Assembly (NCBI RefSeq): GCF_004006395.2
Contig: NZ_CP029758.2
Location: forward strand, 744,001-808,000
Reading direction: 5' to 3'
Source of the DNA: Clostridium sp. AWRP
GTDB taxonomy: Bacteria; Bacillota; Clostridia; Clostridiales; Clostridiaceae
Length of the DNA stretch: 64,000 nt
Shown here: one piece after another, positions 45,108 to 53,942 of the stretch
How the letters are laid out: each line of letters opens with the position of its first letter
Position numbering within the stretch: position 1 is the first letter of the stretch
Notes under the pieces: model-generated
What the model saw: the letters and a program-made list of their open reading frames with translations, nothing else
Told to the model about the DNA's origin: nothing
The model's database searches: none
Position numbers and translations under genes: made by a program

Positions 45108-46490
45108 GTGGATAAAAAACAATTGTTAAGAAGAATTCCTAAAATGGATGAACTATTGAATGAAGAAATTGTAAAATTAGAGGCTGGTACTACAATGAAA
45201 GAAATTGTAATGGAATCTTTGAGAGAAGCTGTAGACAATTATAGAAATCTTATTTTAAAAGGTAAAATTGAAAACTTTACAAAAGAAGATATATTGAAAA
45301 GCTTTAGAATAATAATTGAACAAAAAAAGCAGCCCAACTTGAAAAATGTAATAAATGCTACGGGAGTTATCATACATACTAACTTAGGAAGATCCATTTT
45401 AAGTGATGGTGCTCTAAAAAATGTAATTGACGCAGCTCACAATTATAGTAATTTAGAATATGACCTGGAAAAAGGCACAAGAGGATCCAGGTATAGTCAT
45501 GTAGAAGAGCTAATCAAAAGAATTACAGGAGCAGAGGCTTCTTTAGTTGTAAATAACAATGCAGCTGCAGTGGTCTTGGTTTTAAATACTCTTTGCAGTG
45601 GAAAGGAAGCTATAGTGTCCAGGGGACAACTAGTGGAAATAGGGGGCTCTTTTAGAATACCTGAAGTTATGGAATTTAGTGGAGTTAATCTTGTGGAAGT
45701 AGGAACAACTAATAAAACTCATCTGAAAGATTATGAAAATGCCCTTAGTGAAAATACGGGAGCATTTTTAAAGGTTCACACATCTAATTTTAAAATAATT
45801 GGTTTTTCAGAAGAGGTGTCTTTAGAAGAATTGGTGAAACTTTCATTAAAAAGCAGGATACCAGTAGTAGAGGATATAGGAAGCGGAACACTTGTAGACT
45901 TTTCTAAATATGGATTTGAGTATGAGCCTACAGTACAGAAAAGTATAGATAAAGGCGTTGATGTAGTTACTTTTAGTGGAGATAAAATGCTAGGAGGCCC
46001 TCAGGCGGGCATAATTGTAGGAAAGAAAAAATATATAGACAAGATGAAACAAAATCAGCTTACAAGGGCTCTTAGAATAGATAAAATGACTCTTGCAGCT
46101 CTTGAAGGCACATTAAAATATTATTTAGATGAAAGTGAAGCAATAAAAAATATACCAACACTGCATATGATACTTGCAGGTGAGGATGAGCAAAAACGTA
46201 GGGCTTTTATTTTGAAGGAGAAGCTGGAAAATAAGAATTTGAATTTCAAGTTTGCTGTAGAAGAAGATAATTCTATGGTAGGAGGGGGATCTATGCCGGG
46301 ACAAAAAATACCTACTTATGTAATTAAAGCAGAAAGCAGCAGTGTATCACCAGAGCAGGTGGATAAAAAGTTTAGAAAAAGAAGAGTACCTATAATTGTA
46401 CGGTTAGCACATAATCAAGTTATAATGGATTTAAGGACTATACTAGATAGGGATTTTGATGTTTTGGTAGATGCTTTTACAGAGTTGTAG
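45108..46490 (+). CDS. selA: L-seryl-tRNA(Sec) selenium transferase
   Basis: 460 residues, PLP-dependent. N-terminal RRIPKMDELL domain, VINATGVIIHTNLGRSIL (about 79-96), NNNAAAVVLVLNTL (about 148-161), DIGSGTLVDFSKYG and the PLP lysine in TFSGDKMLGGPQAGIIVG (Lys about 294). Converts Ser-tRNA(Sec) to Sec-tRNA(Sec). GTG start 26 bp after selD. Confidence 0.95.
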   Translation: MDKKQLLRRIPKMDELLNEEIVKLEAGTTMKEIVMESLREAVDNYRNLILKGKIENFTKEDILKSFRIIIEQKKQPNLKNVINATGVIIHTNLGRSILSDGALKNVIDAAHNYSNLEYDLEKGTRGSRYSHVEELIKRITGAEASLVVNNNAAAVVLVLNTLCSGKEAIVSRGQLVEIGGSFRIPEVMEFSGVNLVEVGTTNKTHLKDYENALSENTGAFLKVHTSNFKIIGFSEEVSLEELVKLSLKSRIPVVEDIGSGTLVDFSKYGFEYEPTVQKSIDKGVDVVTFSGDKMLGGPQAGIIVGKKKYIDKMKQNQLTRALRIDKMTLAALEGTLKYYLDESEAIKNIPTLHMILAGEDEQKRRAFILKEKLENKNLNFKFAVEEDNSMVGGGSMPGQKIPTYVIKAESSSVSPEQVDKKFRKRRVPIIVRLAHNQVIMDLRTILDRDFDVLVDAFTEL

Positions 46491-46550
46491 TTTAAGGTAT
46501 TTTCTTTCAAATGTCTAACTTGATACATTTCAGTTTGGAGGTAATTTTGC

Positions 46551-48458
46551 ATGAAGCATGTTGTAATAGGAACAGCAGGACATATAGACCATGGCAAAAC
46601 TGCACTTATAAGAGCCTTGACAGGAAGGGAAACTGATACTTTAAAAGAAGAGAAAGAAAGAGGAATATCCATAAACATTGGATTTACTTTCTTTGATTTG
46701 CCATCAGGGAAAAAAGCTGGAATTATAGATGTACCTGGTCACGAAAAATTTATAAAAAATATGTTAGCTGGGGTTAGTGGTATAGATTTGGTACTCATGG
46801 TAATTGCAGCAGATGAGGGAGTTATGCCTCAGACTAGAGAGCACTTTGAAATACTTCAACTTTTAAATGTAAGTAAAGGTATTATCGTCGTTACTAAAAT
46901 AGATCTAGTAGATGAAGAGTGGTTGGATATGGTAATAGAGGATATAAAGAAAGAGTTTAAAGGAACTTTTTTAGAGAATGCTCCTATATGTAAAGTTTCT
47001 TCTAAAACTAAAATCGGTTTAGATTCTCTGGCAAAAGAAATAGATAGACTTACAAAAGATGTTTCCTGTAAAGATGTAAGAGGACATTTTAGGCTTCCAA
47101 TAGACAGAGTTTTTTCTATAAGTGGATTTGGCACAGTTGTAACAGGTACTGTAATTAGTGGAAGTATTAGAGAAGGTGAACAAGTACAAATATATCCCTC
47201 CAAAGTATTATCTAAAGTGAGAGGTATACAAATAAATGATAAGCAGGTAAAAAAAGCTGAAGCAGGTGAAAGATGCGGAATAAATTTAGCAAATGTAAAA
47301 ACTAGTAGTATAAATAGGGGAGATGTCATATCACTAGAAAATTTAATGGAACCATCTCTCATGATAGATTGTAAATTACATTATTTAAAGAGTGCACCAA
47401 AACCTCTGAAGAATAGACAAAGGGTAAGGATTTACCATGGTACCAGTGAAATCATATGTAGGGTAGTGATACTTGATAAGAAGGAAGTAAATCCAGGAGA
47501 AGATTCTTACGTTCAATTTAGATTGGAAAAGCAACTTACTTCTCAGAGAAAAGATAGATTTGTAATAAGAAGCTATTCTCCTATGAGTACAATAGGTGGA
47601 GGAATTATAATAGAACCTTCTGCTAAGAAAGCTAAAAGATTTAATGAGGAATATATAGAAGAGTTAAGAATAAAAGAAAAAGGGAATACACAAAATATAC
47701 TAGAAGGTGTCATTAAAAATTTAAGCGATAATTATCCTAAAGAAGAGGATATATTAAAAGCTTTGGGTAAAAACGAAGTCAGTATAAAGGATCAGTTAAA
47801 AAAACTAGTAGATAGTGGAACAATAGTAATGCTAAATGGAGGAGAAAAAACTGTATATCTTCATAAAGATTTTTTGAATGAAAAAATTAATGTATTAGAG
47901 GATATATTAGAAAGGTTTCATGAAAATAATTCTTTAAAAATAGGAATATCAAAAGAGGAAATTAAAAATAAAGTATTTGGAAAAAAAATTAAGCAAAAAA
48001 TATATGATTGCATAATGGAGCTTTTGGAAAAAGAAAATGTTATAAAGACTTATAAAAATTTTGTATACCTAATAGATTTTCAACCTAAATATAATGATAT
48101 GCAGAATACTATTAGGAAAAATATACTGAGTGAATTTGAAAAGCAAAAGTTTATTCCACCAAAGTATTCAGATTTAGAGAGTATGTGCAAGGATAAAAAA
48201 TCATTTAAAATGGTATTTGAATCTTTAGTCGATAGGGAAGATATAGTTAAAGTTTCTGAGAATTTCTGGCTTCTCTCTGAATACTATGAAAAAGCTAAAG
48301 ATATTGTAATAAATTTTATAAAGGAGCATGGAAGCATATCAATTGCTGAATTTAGAGATGAGTTGCAAACGAGTAGAAAGTATGCCCTGGCACTTATGGA
48401 GCATTTTGATACTATAAAGTTTACCAAGAGAATGGAAGATAAAAGAATCCTTTATTAA
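46551..48458 (+). CDS. selB: selenocysteine-specific elongation factor
   Basis: 635 residues. EF-Tu-like GTPase domain with GTAGHIDHGKTALIRALTG (about 8-26), IDVPGHEKFIKNML and VVTKIDLVD, domains II/III, then four C-terminal winged-helix modules (about 380-635) that bind the SECIS hairpin. Delivers Sec-tRNA to in-frame UGA codons such as those of selD and (predicted) fdhA. GGAGG precedes the ATG. Confidence 0.96.
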   Translation: MKHVVIGTAGHIDHGKTALIRALTGRETDTLKEEKERGISINIGFTFFDLPSGKKAGIIDVPGHEKFIKNMLAGVSGIDLVLMVIAADEGVMPQTREHFEILQLLNVSKGIIVVTKIDLVDEEWLDMVIEDIKKEFKGTFLENAPICKVSSKTKIGLDSLAKEIDRLTKDVSCKDVRGHFRLPIDRVFSISGFGTVVTGTVISGSIREGEQVQIYPSKVLSKVRGIQINDKQVKKAEAGERCGINLANVKTSSINRGDVISLENLMEPSLMIDCKLHYLKSAPKPLKNRQRVRIYHGTSEIICRVVILDKKEVNPGEDSYVQFRLEKQLTSQRKDRFVIRSYSPMSTIGGGIIIEPSAKKAKRFNEEYIEELRIKEKGNTQNILEGVIKNLSDNYPKEEDILKALGKNEVSIKDQLKKLVDSGTIVMLNGGEKTVYLHKDFLNEKINVLEDILERFHENNSLKIGISKEEIKNKVFGKKIKQKIYDCIMELLEKENVIKTYKNFVYLIDFQPKYNDMQNTIRKNILSEFEKQKFIPPKYSDLESMCKDKKSFKMVFESLVDREDIVKVSENFWLLSEYYEKAKDIVINFIKEHGSISIAEFRDELQTSRKYALALMEHFDTIKFTKRMEDKRILY

Positions 48459-48473
48459 CCACATGGGAATTCG

Positions 48474-48502
48474 TTGACATTGGGTTTTGGTTTACTTATA
48501 AT
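48474..48502 (+). promoter_or_regulatory. consensus promoter of selC
   Basis: TTGACA (48474-48479), 17 bp, TATAAT (48497-48502): both hexamers are perfect consensus, the strongest sigma-A promoter I see in the window, giving a start near 48509. Confidence 0.85.
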
Positions 48503-48522
48503 AGTACTTGGTGATTTGAAAT

Positions 48523-48619
48523 GGGAGTAGATAGGTGCTGGTGTGCCTGCCAGTCTTCAAAACTGTGTTGTCGTGCTAATACCACGATGGGTGAGTTCGA
48601 TTCTCACATATTCCCGCCA
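48523..48619 (+). tRNA. selC: tRNA-Sec (anticodon TCA)
   Basis: GGGAGTA at the 5' end pairs with TATTCCC before G-CCA (48617-48619 encoded CCA). The anticodon arm CAGTCTTCAAAACTG holds TCA. A long variable arm (TGTTGTCGTGCTAATACCACGA) and a TGAGTTCGATTCTCA T-arm complete the tRNA-Sec fold of about 97 nt. Adjacent to selB and driven by its own consensus promoter. Confidence 0.95.
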
Positions 48620-48631
48620 GTTGATATTACA

Positions 48632-48673
48632 AGCTTTAGAAGGATTTACAAAATTCTTTTAAGGCTTTTTTCT
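48632..48673 (+). terminator. terminator of selC
   Basis: AGCTTTAGAAGGATTT (48632-48647) pairs, with wobbles, with AATTCTTTTAAGGCT (48652-48666), followed by TTTTTTCTTTT. Confidence 0.8.
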
Positions 48674-48682
48674 TTTGAGGAA

Positions 48683-48708
48683 TTAAATATTTATTGGTGT
48701 CTTCCTCT
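48683..48708 (-). pseudogene. 26-bp remnant of the PucR regulator, operon copy 1
   Basis: TTAAATATTTATTGGTGTCT plus TCCTCT is identical to 54992-55017 inside the intact regulator gene. It is joined directly to the sequence that in copy 2 lies just upstream of the regulator start (from 55519). The junction is at a CCTCT that is repeated at 55013-55017 and 55514-55518, so a deletion of about 500 bp between short repeats explains it. The rest of the gene is missing on the selC side. Confidence 0.8.
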
Positions 48709-48714
48709 AATGTG

Positions 48715-48788
48715 TACATTTTGTATAAATTATTCTTCAAAAAATGTACATTCTGCAAATAGAATTACAAATTTCCGTTTGTTATAAT
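48715..48788 (+). promoter_or_regulatory. promoter/operator of methyltransferase operon copy 1
   Basis: Two TACA-N3-TGTA dyads: TACATTTTGTA (48715-48725) and TACATTCTGCA (48747-48757), centres 32 bp apart. Core promoter TAGAAT (48760-48765), 17 bp, TATAAT (48783-48788). Box 2 lies directly against the weak -35, as expected for an activator site. The layout is conserved in all three copies. Confidence 0.65.
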
Positions 48789-48968
48789 ATAATCATATCA
48801 AAATAGTTGATAAATTATGACGATTTTTGCTAGTTCTTCTGTTATTTATACGATGGTAAAAGAGGAGGTTACATTTCCCTAATGTAAATGTTTAATTGGA
48901 CTTTTTTCGGGGTAGGATGATAAACATATCATATCCAAAAATATTGTAAAAGCACCTAATCTGGTTTT

Positions 48969-49237
48969 CTGACTCTTGCTGCTTTATTTTTATTAACTAT
49001 GTATATAATGGGTTATGTGGTTGTGATATCTATTGTAAGTAATTCATATCAGGTATTAAAAATGATAACTTAGTCAATGCTATTATCATCAGAGCCATCT
49101 ATAATAGGTGTGATTTTTGCTTTATTGGTAGTGCTTTAGTAGATAGAATAAACAAAAAGACATTGATAATTATCGGCTTTGTCTTGTTGACGTTTACTTC
49201 TGTGTTTGGATGTGTAATTGTCAGTAGTATTAATTGA
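48969..49237 (+). pseudogene. MFS transporter remnant (N-terminal part), operon copy 1
   Basis: Broken frames encode LTLAALFLLTMYIMGYVVVI (first transmembrane helix) and, after a stop and a frameshift, SALVDRINKKTLIIIGFVLL, which holds the D-R-x-x-K-K loop motif of major facilitator transporters. It ends abruptly 43 bp before the methyltransferase gene. Copies 2 and 3 hold different pieces of the same gene. Confidence 0.7.
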
Positions 49238-49280
49238 TATAATTGTAACTTAAAGTAAATGTTTAAAGGGGTGTATATTT

Positions 49281-50084
49281 ATGATAATAATTGGTGAAAA
49301 AATTAATGGAGCAATTCCTTCCACGGGTAAAGCCATTGCAGCAAAGGATGCAGAATTCATAAGAAATCTTGCAATAAAGCAAACAGAAGCAGGTGCAGAT
49401 TTTATTGATGTTTGTGCTTCAGTAGATGATGACATTGAACTGGAAACAATGAAATGGCTTATAGACATTGTACAGGATGCAACCGATGTGCCAATCGCAG
49501 TTGACAGTCCTAATGCCCACACATGTGTAGAAGCCATGAAATACTGTAAGAAACCGGGTCTTTTCAATTCTGTGTCAATGGAAGGGGACAAGATTGACGT
49601 AGCATTCCCTGCAATTGCTGATACAAAATGGCAGTGTGTTGCGCTCTTGAACAGCGACAAAGGAATTCCAAAGACTGCTAAAGACCGTTTGGATGTATTT
49701 GCAGATTTAATGGCAAAAGCAAAAGAATATAATATAGATCCGTCTAGGATGCATATTGATCCCTTGATTGAAATGCTGTGTACATCAGAAGAAGGGATTA
49801 CTATGGTAACCGAAGTTATGAAGAAAATCAAAGAATTGTATCCTACGATTCATGTTGTTGGAGCTGTTAGTAATATCTCCTTTAATATTCCAGCCAGAAA
49901 AATTGTCAATCAGGCATTTGCAGTATTGGCTATGAATGCAGGAATGGACAGCTTTATTCTTGATCCATTAAATCAGGATTTGGTAGGAATGTTGTTTGCA
50001 ACAGAAGCACTATTAGGTGAGGACGAGTACTGTATGGAATATATTAGAGCATATAGAGAAGGAATATTTGGTAAAAAGAAATAA
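49281..50084 (+). CDS. methyltetrahydrofolate methyltransferase (MeTr/MT II type), copy 1
   Basis: 267 residues, pterin-binding TIM barrel of the MeTr / MtvA / VdmD type: IIIGEKINGAIPSTGKAI (2-19), ADFIDVCASVDDD, PIAVDSPNAHTCVEAM (about 71-86), HIDPLIEML and GAVSNISFNIPARKIVNQAF (about 194-213, the pterin-binding Asn region). It would pass the methyl group from the corrinoid protein to tetrahydrofolate. AAAGGGGTG precedes the ATG. Protein identical to copy 2. First gene of the four-gene corrinoid operon. Confidence 0.88.
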   Translation: MIIIGEKINGAIPSTGKAIAAKDAEFIRNLAIKQTEAGADFIDVCASVDDDIELETMKWLIDIVQDATDVPIAVDSPNAHTCVEAMKYCKKPGLFNSVSMEGDKIDVAFPAIADTKWQCVALLNSDKGIPKTAKDRLDVFADLMAKAKEYNIDPSRMHIDPLIEMLCTSEEGITMVTEVMKKIKELYPTIHVVGAVSNISFNIPARKIVNQAFAVLAMNAGMDSFILDPLNQDLVGMLFATEALLGEDEYCMEYIRAYREGIFGKKK

Positions 50085-50156
50085 TTATATAAAAGAAATA
50101 ATTATATAAAATAATAGAGAGAAATAACTATATAAAACAATAGGGAGGAAAAGATA
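50085..50156 (+). repeat. expanded spacer between methyltransferase II and corrinoid genes, copy 1
   Basis: Three tandem, slightly diverged units beginning GAAATAATTATATAAAA lie before the GGGAGG ribosome site; the same expansion is in copy 2 (56998-57069). Copy 3 has a single unit (62341-62374). Confidence 0.7.
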
Positions 50157-50789
50157 ATGTCTAAAATTGAAGAAGTAAAAGTTAATTTAGAGGCAGGTAA
50201 AACTAAACTTATTAAAGGATTGGTGCAGGAAGCACTAGATGAGGGAAGCAAAGCAGAAGATATACTTCAAGCTATGATTGATTCAATGGGTGTTGTAGGT
50301 GATAAGTTCTCCACAGGAGAAATATTCGTACCTGAAATGCTAATAGCAGCAAAAGCAATGTCAAGAGGTGTAGAAGTGCTTAAACCCCATCTTGCAAGCG
50401 GGTCTTCAGCTTCCTTAGGCACATGTATTATTGGCACAGTAGCAGGAGATTTACATGATATTGGGAAAAATCTAGTTTCAATGATGATGGAAAGTACTGG
50501 ATTTAAGATGGTAGATCTTGGCGTAGATGTACCTGCTGATAAATTTGTTGAAGCAGTTAAGGGAAATGAAAATGTAAAAATAGTAGCATGTTCAGCACTT
50601 CTTACTACAACAATGGCAGCTTTGAAGAAAACAGTTGAGACTTTAAAAGAAAGTGGATTAAAAGGATTCAAGATAATGGTTGGTGGTGCTCCTATAACAG
50701 CTGAATTTGCAGCTTCAATAGGCGCAGATGCATATACACCTGATGCAGGCAGTGCTGCAATTAAAGCTAAAGAATTGGCAATGGCATAA
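50157..50789 (+). CDS. corrinoid protein, copy 1
   Basis: 210 residues: N-terminal helical cap (about 1-85) and a Rossmann B12-binding domain with the base-off motif D98-L-H100-D-I-G103, the His that ligates cobalt, then GVDVPADKF, ACSALLTTTMAAL and MVGGAPITAEFA. Carries the methyl group between the two methyltransferases. Identical in protein to copy 2. Confidence 0.93.
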   Translation: MSKIEEVKVNLEAGKTKLIKGLVQEALDEGSKAEDILQAMIDSMGVVGDKFSTGEIFVPEMLIAAKAMSRGVEVLKPHLASGSSASLGTCIIGTVAGDLHDIGKNLVSMMMESTGFKMVDLGVDVPADKFVEAVKGNENVKIVACSALLTTTMAALKKTVETLKESGLKGFKIMVGGAPITAEFAASIGADAYTPDAGSAAIKAKELAMA

Positions 50790-50812
50790 ATAATATAAGG
50801 AGGTATTGATGT

Positions 50813-51790
50813 ATGTTAACTAAAAGACAGAATTTACTCGAAACTATTAAAGGTGGAAATCCGGATCGTTTTGTTAATCAATATGAATTTTTGAATATTA
50901 TCATGGAAGTGCCTTTGGGAGTTGAGTTCAATTACGGTAGTACTTGGAAAGATAATTGGGGGATAACATGGCAGTGGCCAGAAGGTCAGCTTGGTTCTTT
51001 CCCTGTTCATGATGCAGAACACATAGTTTTAAAAGATGCTACTGAATGGAAGGAATCCGTTAAATTTCCTACAATTCCGACTTCCGATGAAGCCTGGGCT
51101 CCGGCTATTGCTCATGCCAATTCTGTCGACCGTAACGAGGAATTTGTGGCACCTTTCTATGCCCCAGGTATCTTTGAAATGACACATCATCTTATGGGTA
51201 TGGAAAATGCATTAATGAGTTTATATGAAGAACCTGAAGCTATGCATGAGTTAATTGATGCCCTTACTCAGTATGAGTTGGATTTTGCAAAAGTGATAGT
51301 TGAAAAAATTCATCCAGATTGCATTTTCCATCATGATGACTGGGGCAGCCAAAAAAACTCTTTTGTGGCTCCTAAAATGTTTGAAGAGTTCTTTCTTCCG
51401 GCTTATAAAAAAATCTATGGTTACTATAAAGCCAATGGTGTTGAATTGATTGTTCACCACAGCGATTCTTATGCTGCTAACCTGGTTCCATATATGATTG
51501 AAATGGGCATCGATATATGGCAAGGCGTTATGAACACTAATAACATTCCTGAACTAATTAAGCAATATGGTGGAAAAATATCCTTTATGGGAGGGCTCCA
51601 CAGTGGTTTGATTGACTTTCCGGATTGGACACTTGAAAATTGTATCAAACATGTGGAAGAAGCCTGCAAAGCTAATGGAAAGAAACACTTTATTCCATGC
51701 CTGACTGCGGGTTTACCTCAGGGGTATTTCCCAAATGTATATGAGACAGTAACTAAGGCAATAGATGAAATGAGTAAAAAAATGTTTTAA
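50813..51790 (+). CDS. UroD-family methyltransferase (MT I type, possible O-demethylase), copy 1
   Basis: 325 residues of the uroporphyrinogen decarboxylase/MtaA/CmuA fold used by MtvB and VdmB-type O-demethylases. Candidate metal ligands: HHDDW (173-177), VHHSDSY (214-220) and FIPCLTAG (293-300, Cys296). In such operons this subunit takes the methyl group from the substrate, so it sets specificity; a methoxylated aromatic is likely but unproven. AAGGAGG precedes the ATG. It differs from copy 2 at 23 residues, 14 of them within 29-85. Confidence 0.85.
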   Translation: MLTKRQNLLETIKGGNPDRFVNQYEFLNIIMEVPLGVEFNYGSTWKDNWGITWQWPEGQLGSFPVHDAEHIVLKDATEWKESVKFPTIPTSDEAWAPAIAHANSVDRNEEFVAPFYAPGIFEMTHHLMGMENALMSLYEEPEAMHELIDALTQYELDFAKVIVEKIHPDCIFHHDDWGSQKNSFVAPKMFEEFFLPAYKKIYGYYKANGVELIVHHSDSYAANLVPYMIEMGIDIWQGVMNTNNIPELIKQYGGKISFMGGLHSGLIDFPDWTLENCIKHVEEACKANGKKHFIPCLTAGLPQGYFPNVYETVTKAIDEMSKKMF

Positions 51791-51826
51791 GCTACATAAC
51801 TGGAATAAAACATTTTTGTTGTAAAT

Positions 51827-51880
51827 AAAAAACATTTTGGATCAATGTTAACAATAAATTAATCCAAAATGTTTTTTATG
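51827..51880 (+). terminator. terminator between methyltransferase I and activator genes, copy 1
   Basis: AAAAAACATTTTGGAT (51827-51842) and ATCCAAAATGTTTTTT (51862-51877) are exact inverse complements, with a T-run. The activator gene downstream is therefore partly uncoupled from the first three genes. Confidence 0.85.
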
Positions 51881-51895
51881 CAAAAAAGAACTTAA

Positions 51896-51970
51896 TTATC
51901 TTATAGCACCATTTTCTATTAATGACATTTCAGTTACTCCATAGGTTCTGCATATTCCATAAATCAGTTC
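51896..51970 (-). pseudogene. minus-strand C-terminal gene remnant, copy 1
   Basis: Minus-strand frame reading ELIYGICRTYGVTEMSLIE-NGAIR then stop at 51896-51898. Copy 2 (58808-58930) keeps a longer version of the same frame. The parent protein is not recognised. Confidence 0.35.
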
Positions 51971-52020
51971 AAGTAGAATATAATTATATTTAAAGAAAAA
52001 TACTTCATAGGAGGAATTAT

Positions 52021-53844
52021 ATGAATATTTTGAATAAGAAATTTAAACTTATTATTAATTCAGAAAAGGGTAAAGATATCATAAGGGTTAAACCAGGTGA
52101 AAATTTATTTAATGTATTAATGGATAAGGGAATATTTATAGATAGTCCCTGCAATGGAAAAGGAATTTGTGGAAAATGTAAAGTTAAAGTAATAAAAGGA
52201 TTAAAGGAACCTACTCCACTTGATATAAAACAGTTAACTAAAGAAGAGTTAGAAAGTGGATTTAGGTTATCCTGTAATTTTACTATAAATGAGGATGCAG
52301 AAATAGTACTTTTAGAAAAGAATAAAGATATGGAAGTGTTAATAAATGGGACAGAACAGCAATATACTCTAGATACTGTAGTGAAGAAAAAATATTTAGT
52401 AATTGAGAAACCATCCATTAATGATCAACGAGATGATTATAGAAGGTTAAGTGATGCTTGTGAAAGTGATGATTTACTTATTGGTTTACAATATTTACCC
52501 CAAATAAGCAATTTGTTAAGGGGAGCTGATTTTAATGTTACCGCATCACTTTATAAGAATCGTCTTTTACATTTAGAAAAGGGTAACTGTTTGCAACAAA
52601 ACTATGGATTGGCTGTAGATATAGGCACAACTACTATAGTAATCTATTTATTAAATCTAAATGATGGGAAAGTAATAGATATAGATTCAAGAGTTAATAA
52701 CCAGAGGAGTTATGGGGCTGATGTGGTTTCAAGAATAAATTTTACTATTGAAAATCCAAAGGGATTAGGTATATTAAGGGACAATATTATAAGTCAGCTT
52801 AATGATATGATAGAACTGTTATGTAAAAAAAATAGCATAAGTGAAGATAATATATATGATATAGTTATTGTTGGAAATACTATTATGATTCACCTATTAC
52901 TTGGACTTCCATGTGAAAATATAACTAAATCGCCATATATCCCAGTAGTTACAAAGGCACTGGAGCTTGAAGCTAAGGAGATAGGAATTAAGACTAAAGG
53001 CATGGTAAGTTTACTTCCTGGTATATCAGCTTTTGTAGGAAGTGATATAACTGCGGGTATATTATCCTGTGGTATGTTAAATTCAGAAAAATACTCATTA
53101 TTATTAGACCTTGGGACTAATGGAGAAATTGCGCTGGGCAATAAAAACGAAGTAGTAACTTGCTCTACGGCTGCTGGACCAGCTTTTGAAGGTACCAATA
53201 TTAAGCATGGAATTGGTGCCGTAAAAGGAGCTATAAGCAAGGTTGATTTATCAAGGGATAAAATATATGAAACAATAGGAAATGAAAAACCCTGCGGAAT
53301 ATGCGGTTCAGGAGTGCTGGATGCTGTGGCACAGTTTGTGAAGTTTGGAATATTAGATGAAGCAGGTAGAATGGCAGGAGCGGACGAAGTGGAAAACAAG
53401 GATTATCAGAATAGGATTGTTGAGATAGATAATATGAGACAGTTTATTCTAGTACAAAATAGTATACATGAGGAAAGTATTACCTTTACACAAAAGGATG
53501 TACGAGAAGTTCAATTAGCAAAGGCTGCTGTATGTGCTGGTATCAAAATACTTTTAAAAGAAAAGAATATAAAATTTAATGAAATAGAAAAAGTGTACAT
53601 TGGCGGTGGATTTGGTAATTATATGGATATAGAAAGTTCTGTTGATATAGGCATGATACCCAAAGAGCTCAAAGGTAAGATTGAATCTGTTGGCAATTGT
53701 GCAGGTGGTGGAGCTAAAACTTATTTGTTGTCAAAACAAATAAGAGAAAGTGCAGTAGATATTATTAATAAAACGACATATATAGAGTTATCAAAAAGGG
53801 AAGATTTTCAGGAATATTTTATAGATTCTATGATACTGGATTAA
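52021..53844 (+). CDS. reductive activator of corrinoid enzymes (RACE), copy 1
   Basis: 607 residues. N-terminal [2Fe-2S] ferredoxin-type domain with Cys44, Cys50, Cys53 and Cys85; linker; then an ASKHA-type ATPase region with LAVDIGTTTIVIYLL (about 197-211), LLLDLGTNGEIALG (about 360-373), CGICGSGVLDAV (about 424-435) and the closing SVGNCAGGGAKTYLL. Uses ATP to re-reduce inactive Co(II) to Co(I), as OdmA/VdmC/RamA-type activators do. Strong AGGAGG. Differs from copy 2 at five residues. Confidence 0.92.
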   Translation: MNILNKKFKLIINSEKGKDIIRVKPGENLFNVLMDKGIFIDSPCNGKGICGKCKVKVIKGLKEPTPLDIKQLTKEELESGFRLSCNFTINEDAEIVLLEKNKDMEVLINGTEQQYTLDTVVKKKYLVIEKPSINDQRDDYRRLSDACESDDLLIGLQYLPQISNLLRGADFNVTASLYKNRLLHLEKGNCLQQNYGLAVDIGTTTIVIYLLNLNDGKVIDIDSRVNNQRSYGADVVSRINFTIENPKGLGILRDNIISQLNDMIELLCKKNSISEDNIYDIVIVGNTIMIHLLLGLPCENITKSPYIPVVTKALELEAKEIGIKTKGMVSLLPGISAFVGSDITAGILSCGMLNSEKYSLLLDLGTNGEIALGNKNEVVTCSTAAGPAFEGTNIKHGIGAVKGAISKVDLSRDKIYETIGNEKPCGICGSGVLDAVAQFVKFGILDEAGRMAGADEVENKDYQNRIVEIDNMRQFILVQNSIHEESITFTQKDVREVQLAKAAVCAGIKILLKEKNIKFNEIEKVYIGGGFGNYMDIESSVDIGMIPKELKGKIESVGNCAGGGAKTYLLSKQIRESAVDIINKTTYIELSKREDFQEYFIDSMILD

Positions 53845-53942
53845 GGCATTTGAAAGAAAATAGGCTAGCATACTGACTAGTTATTTCTTTGAAAATACCT
53901 AATATCTTTAGTTATAGAAATTGACATGAATTTTTAAAAATA

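Noticed and set aside
48521..48787. Open frame of 88 codons on the plus strand after selB
   Set aside because: It runs straight through tRNA-Sec and its terminator; cysteine-rich translation comes from the tRNA sequence.
49250..49831. 193-codon antisense frame conserved in all three operon copies
   Set aside because: Its conservation is fully explained by the near-identical sense gene; hydrophobic Ser/Ile-rich composition is typical of an antisense shadow.
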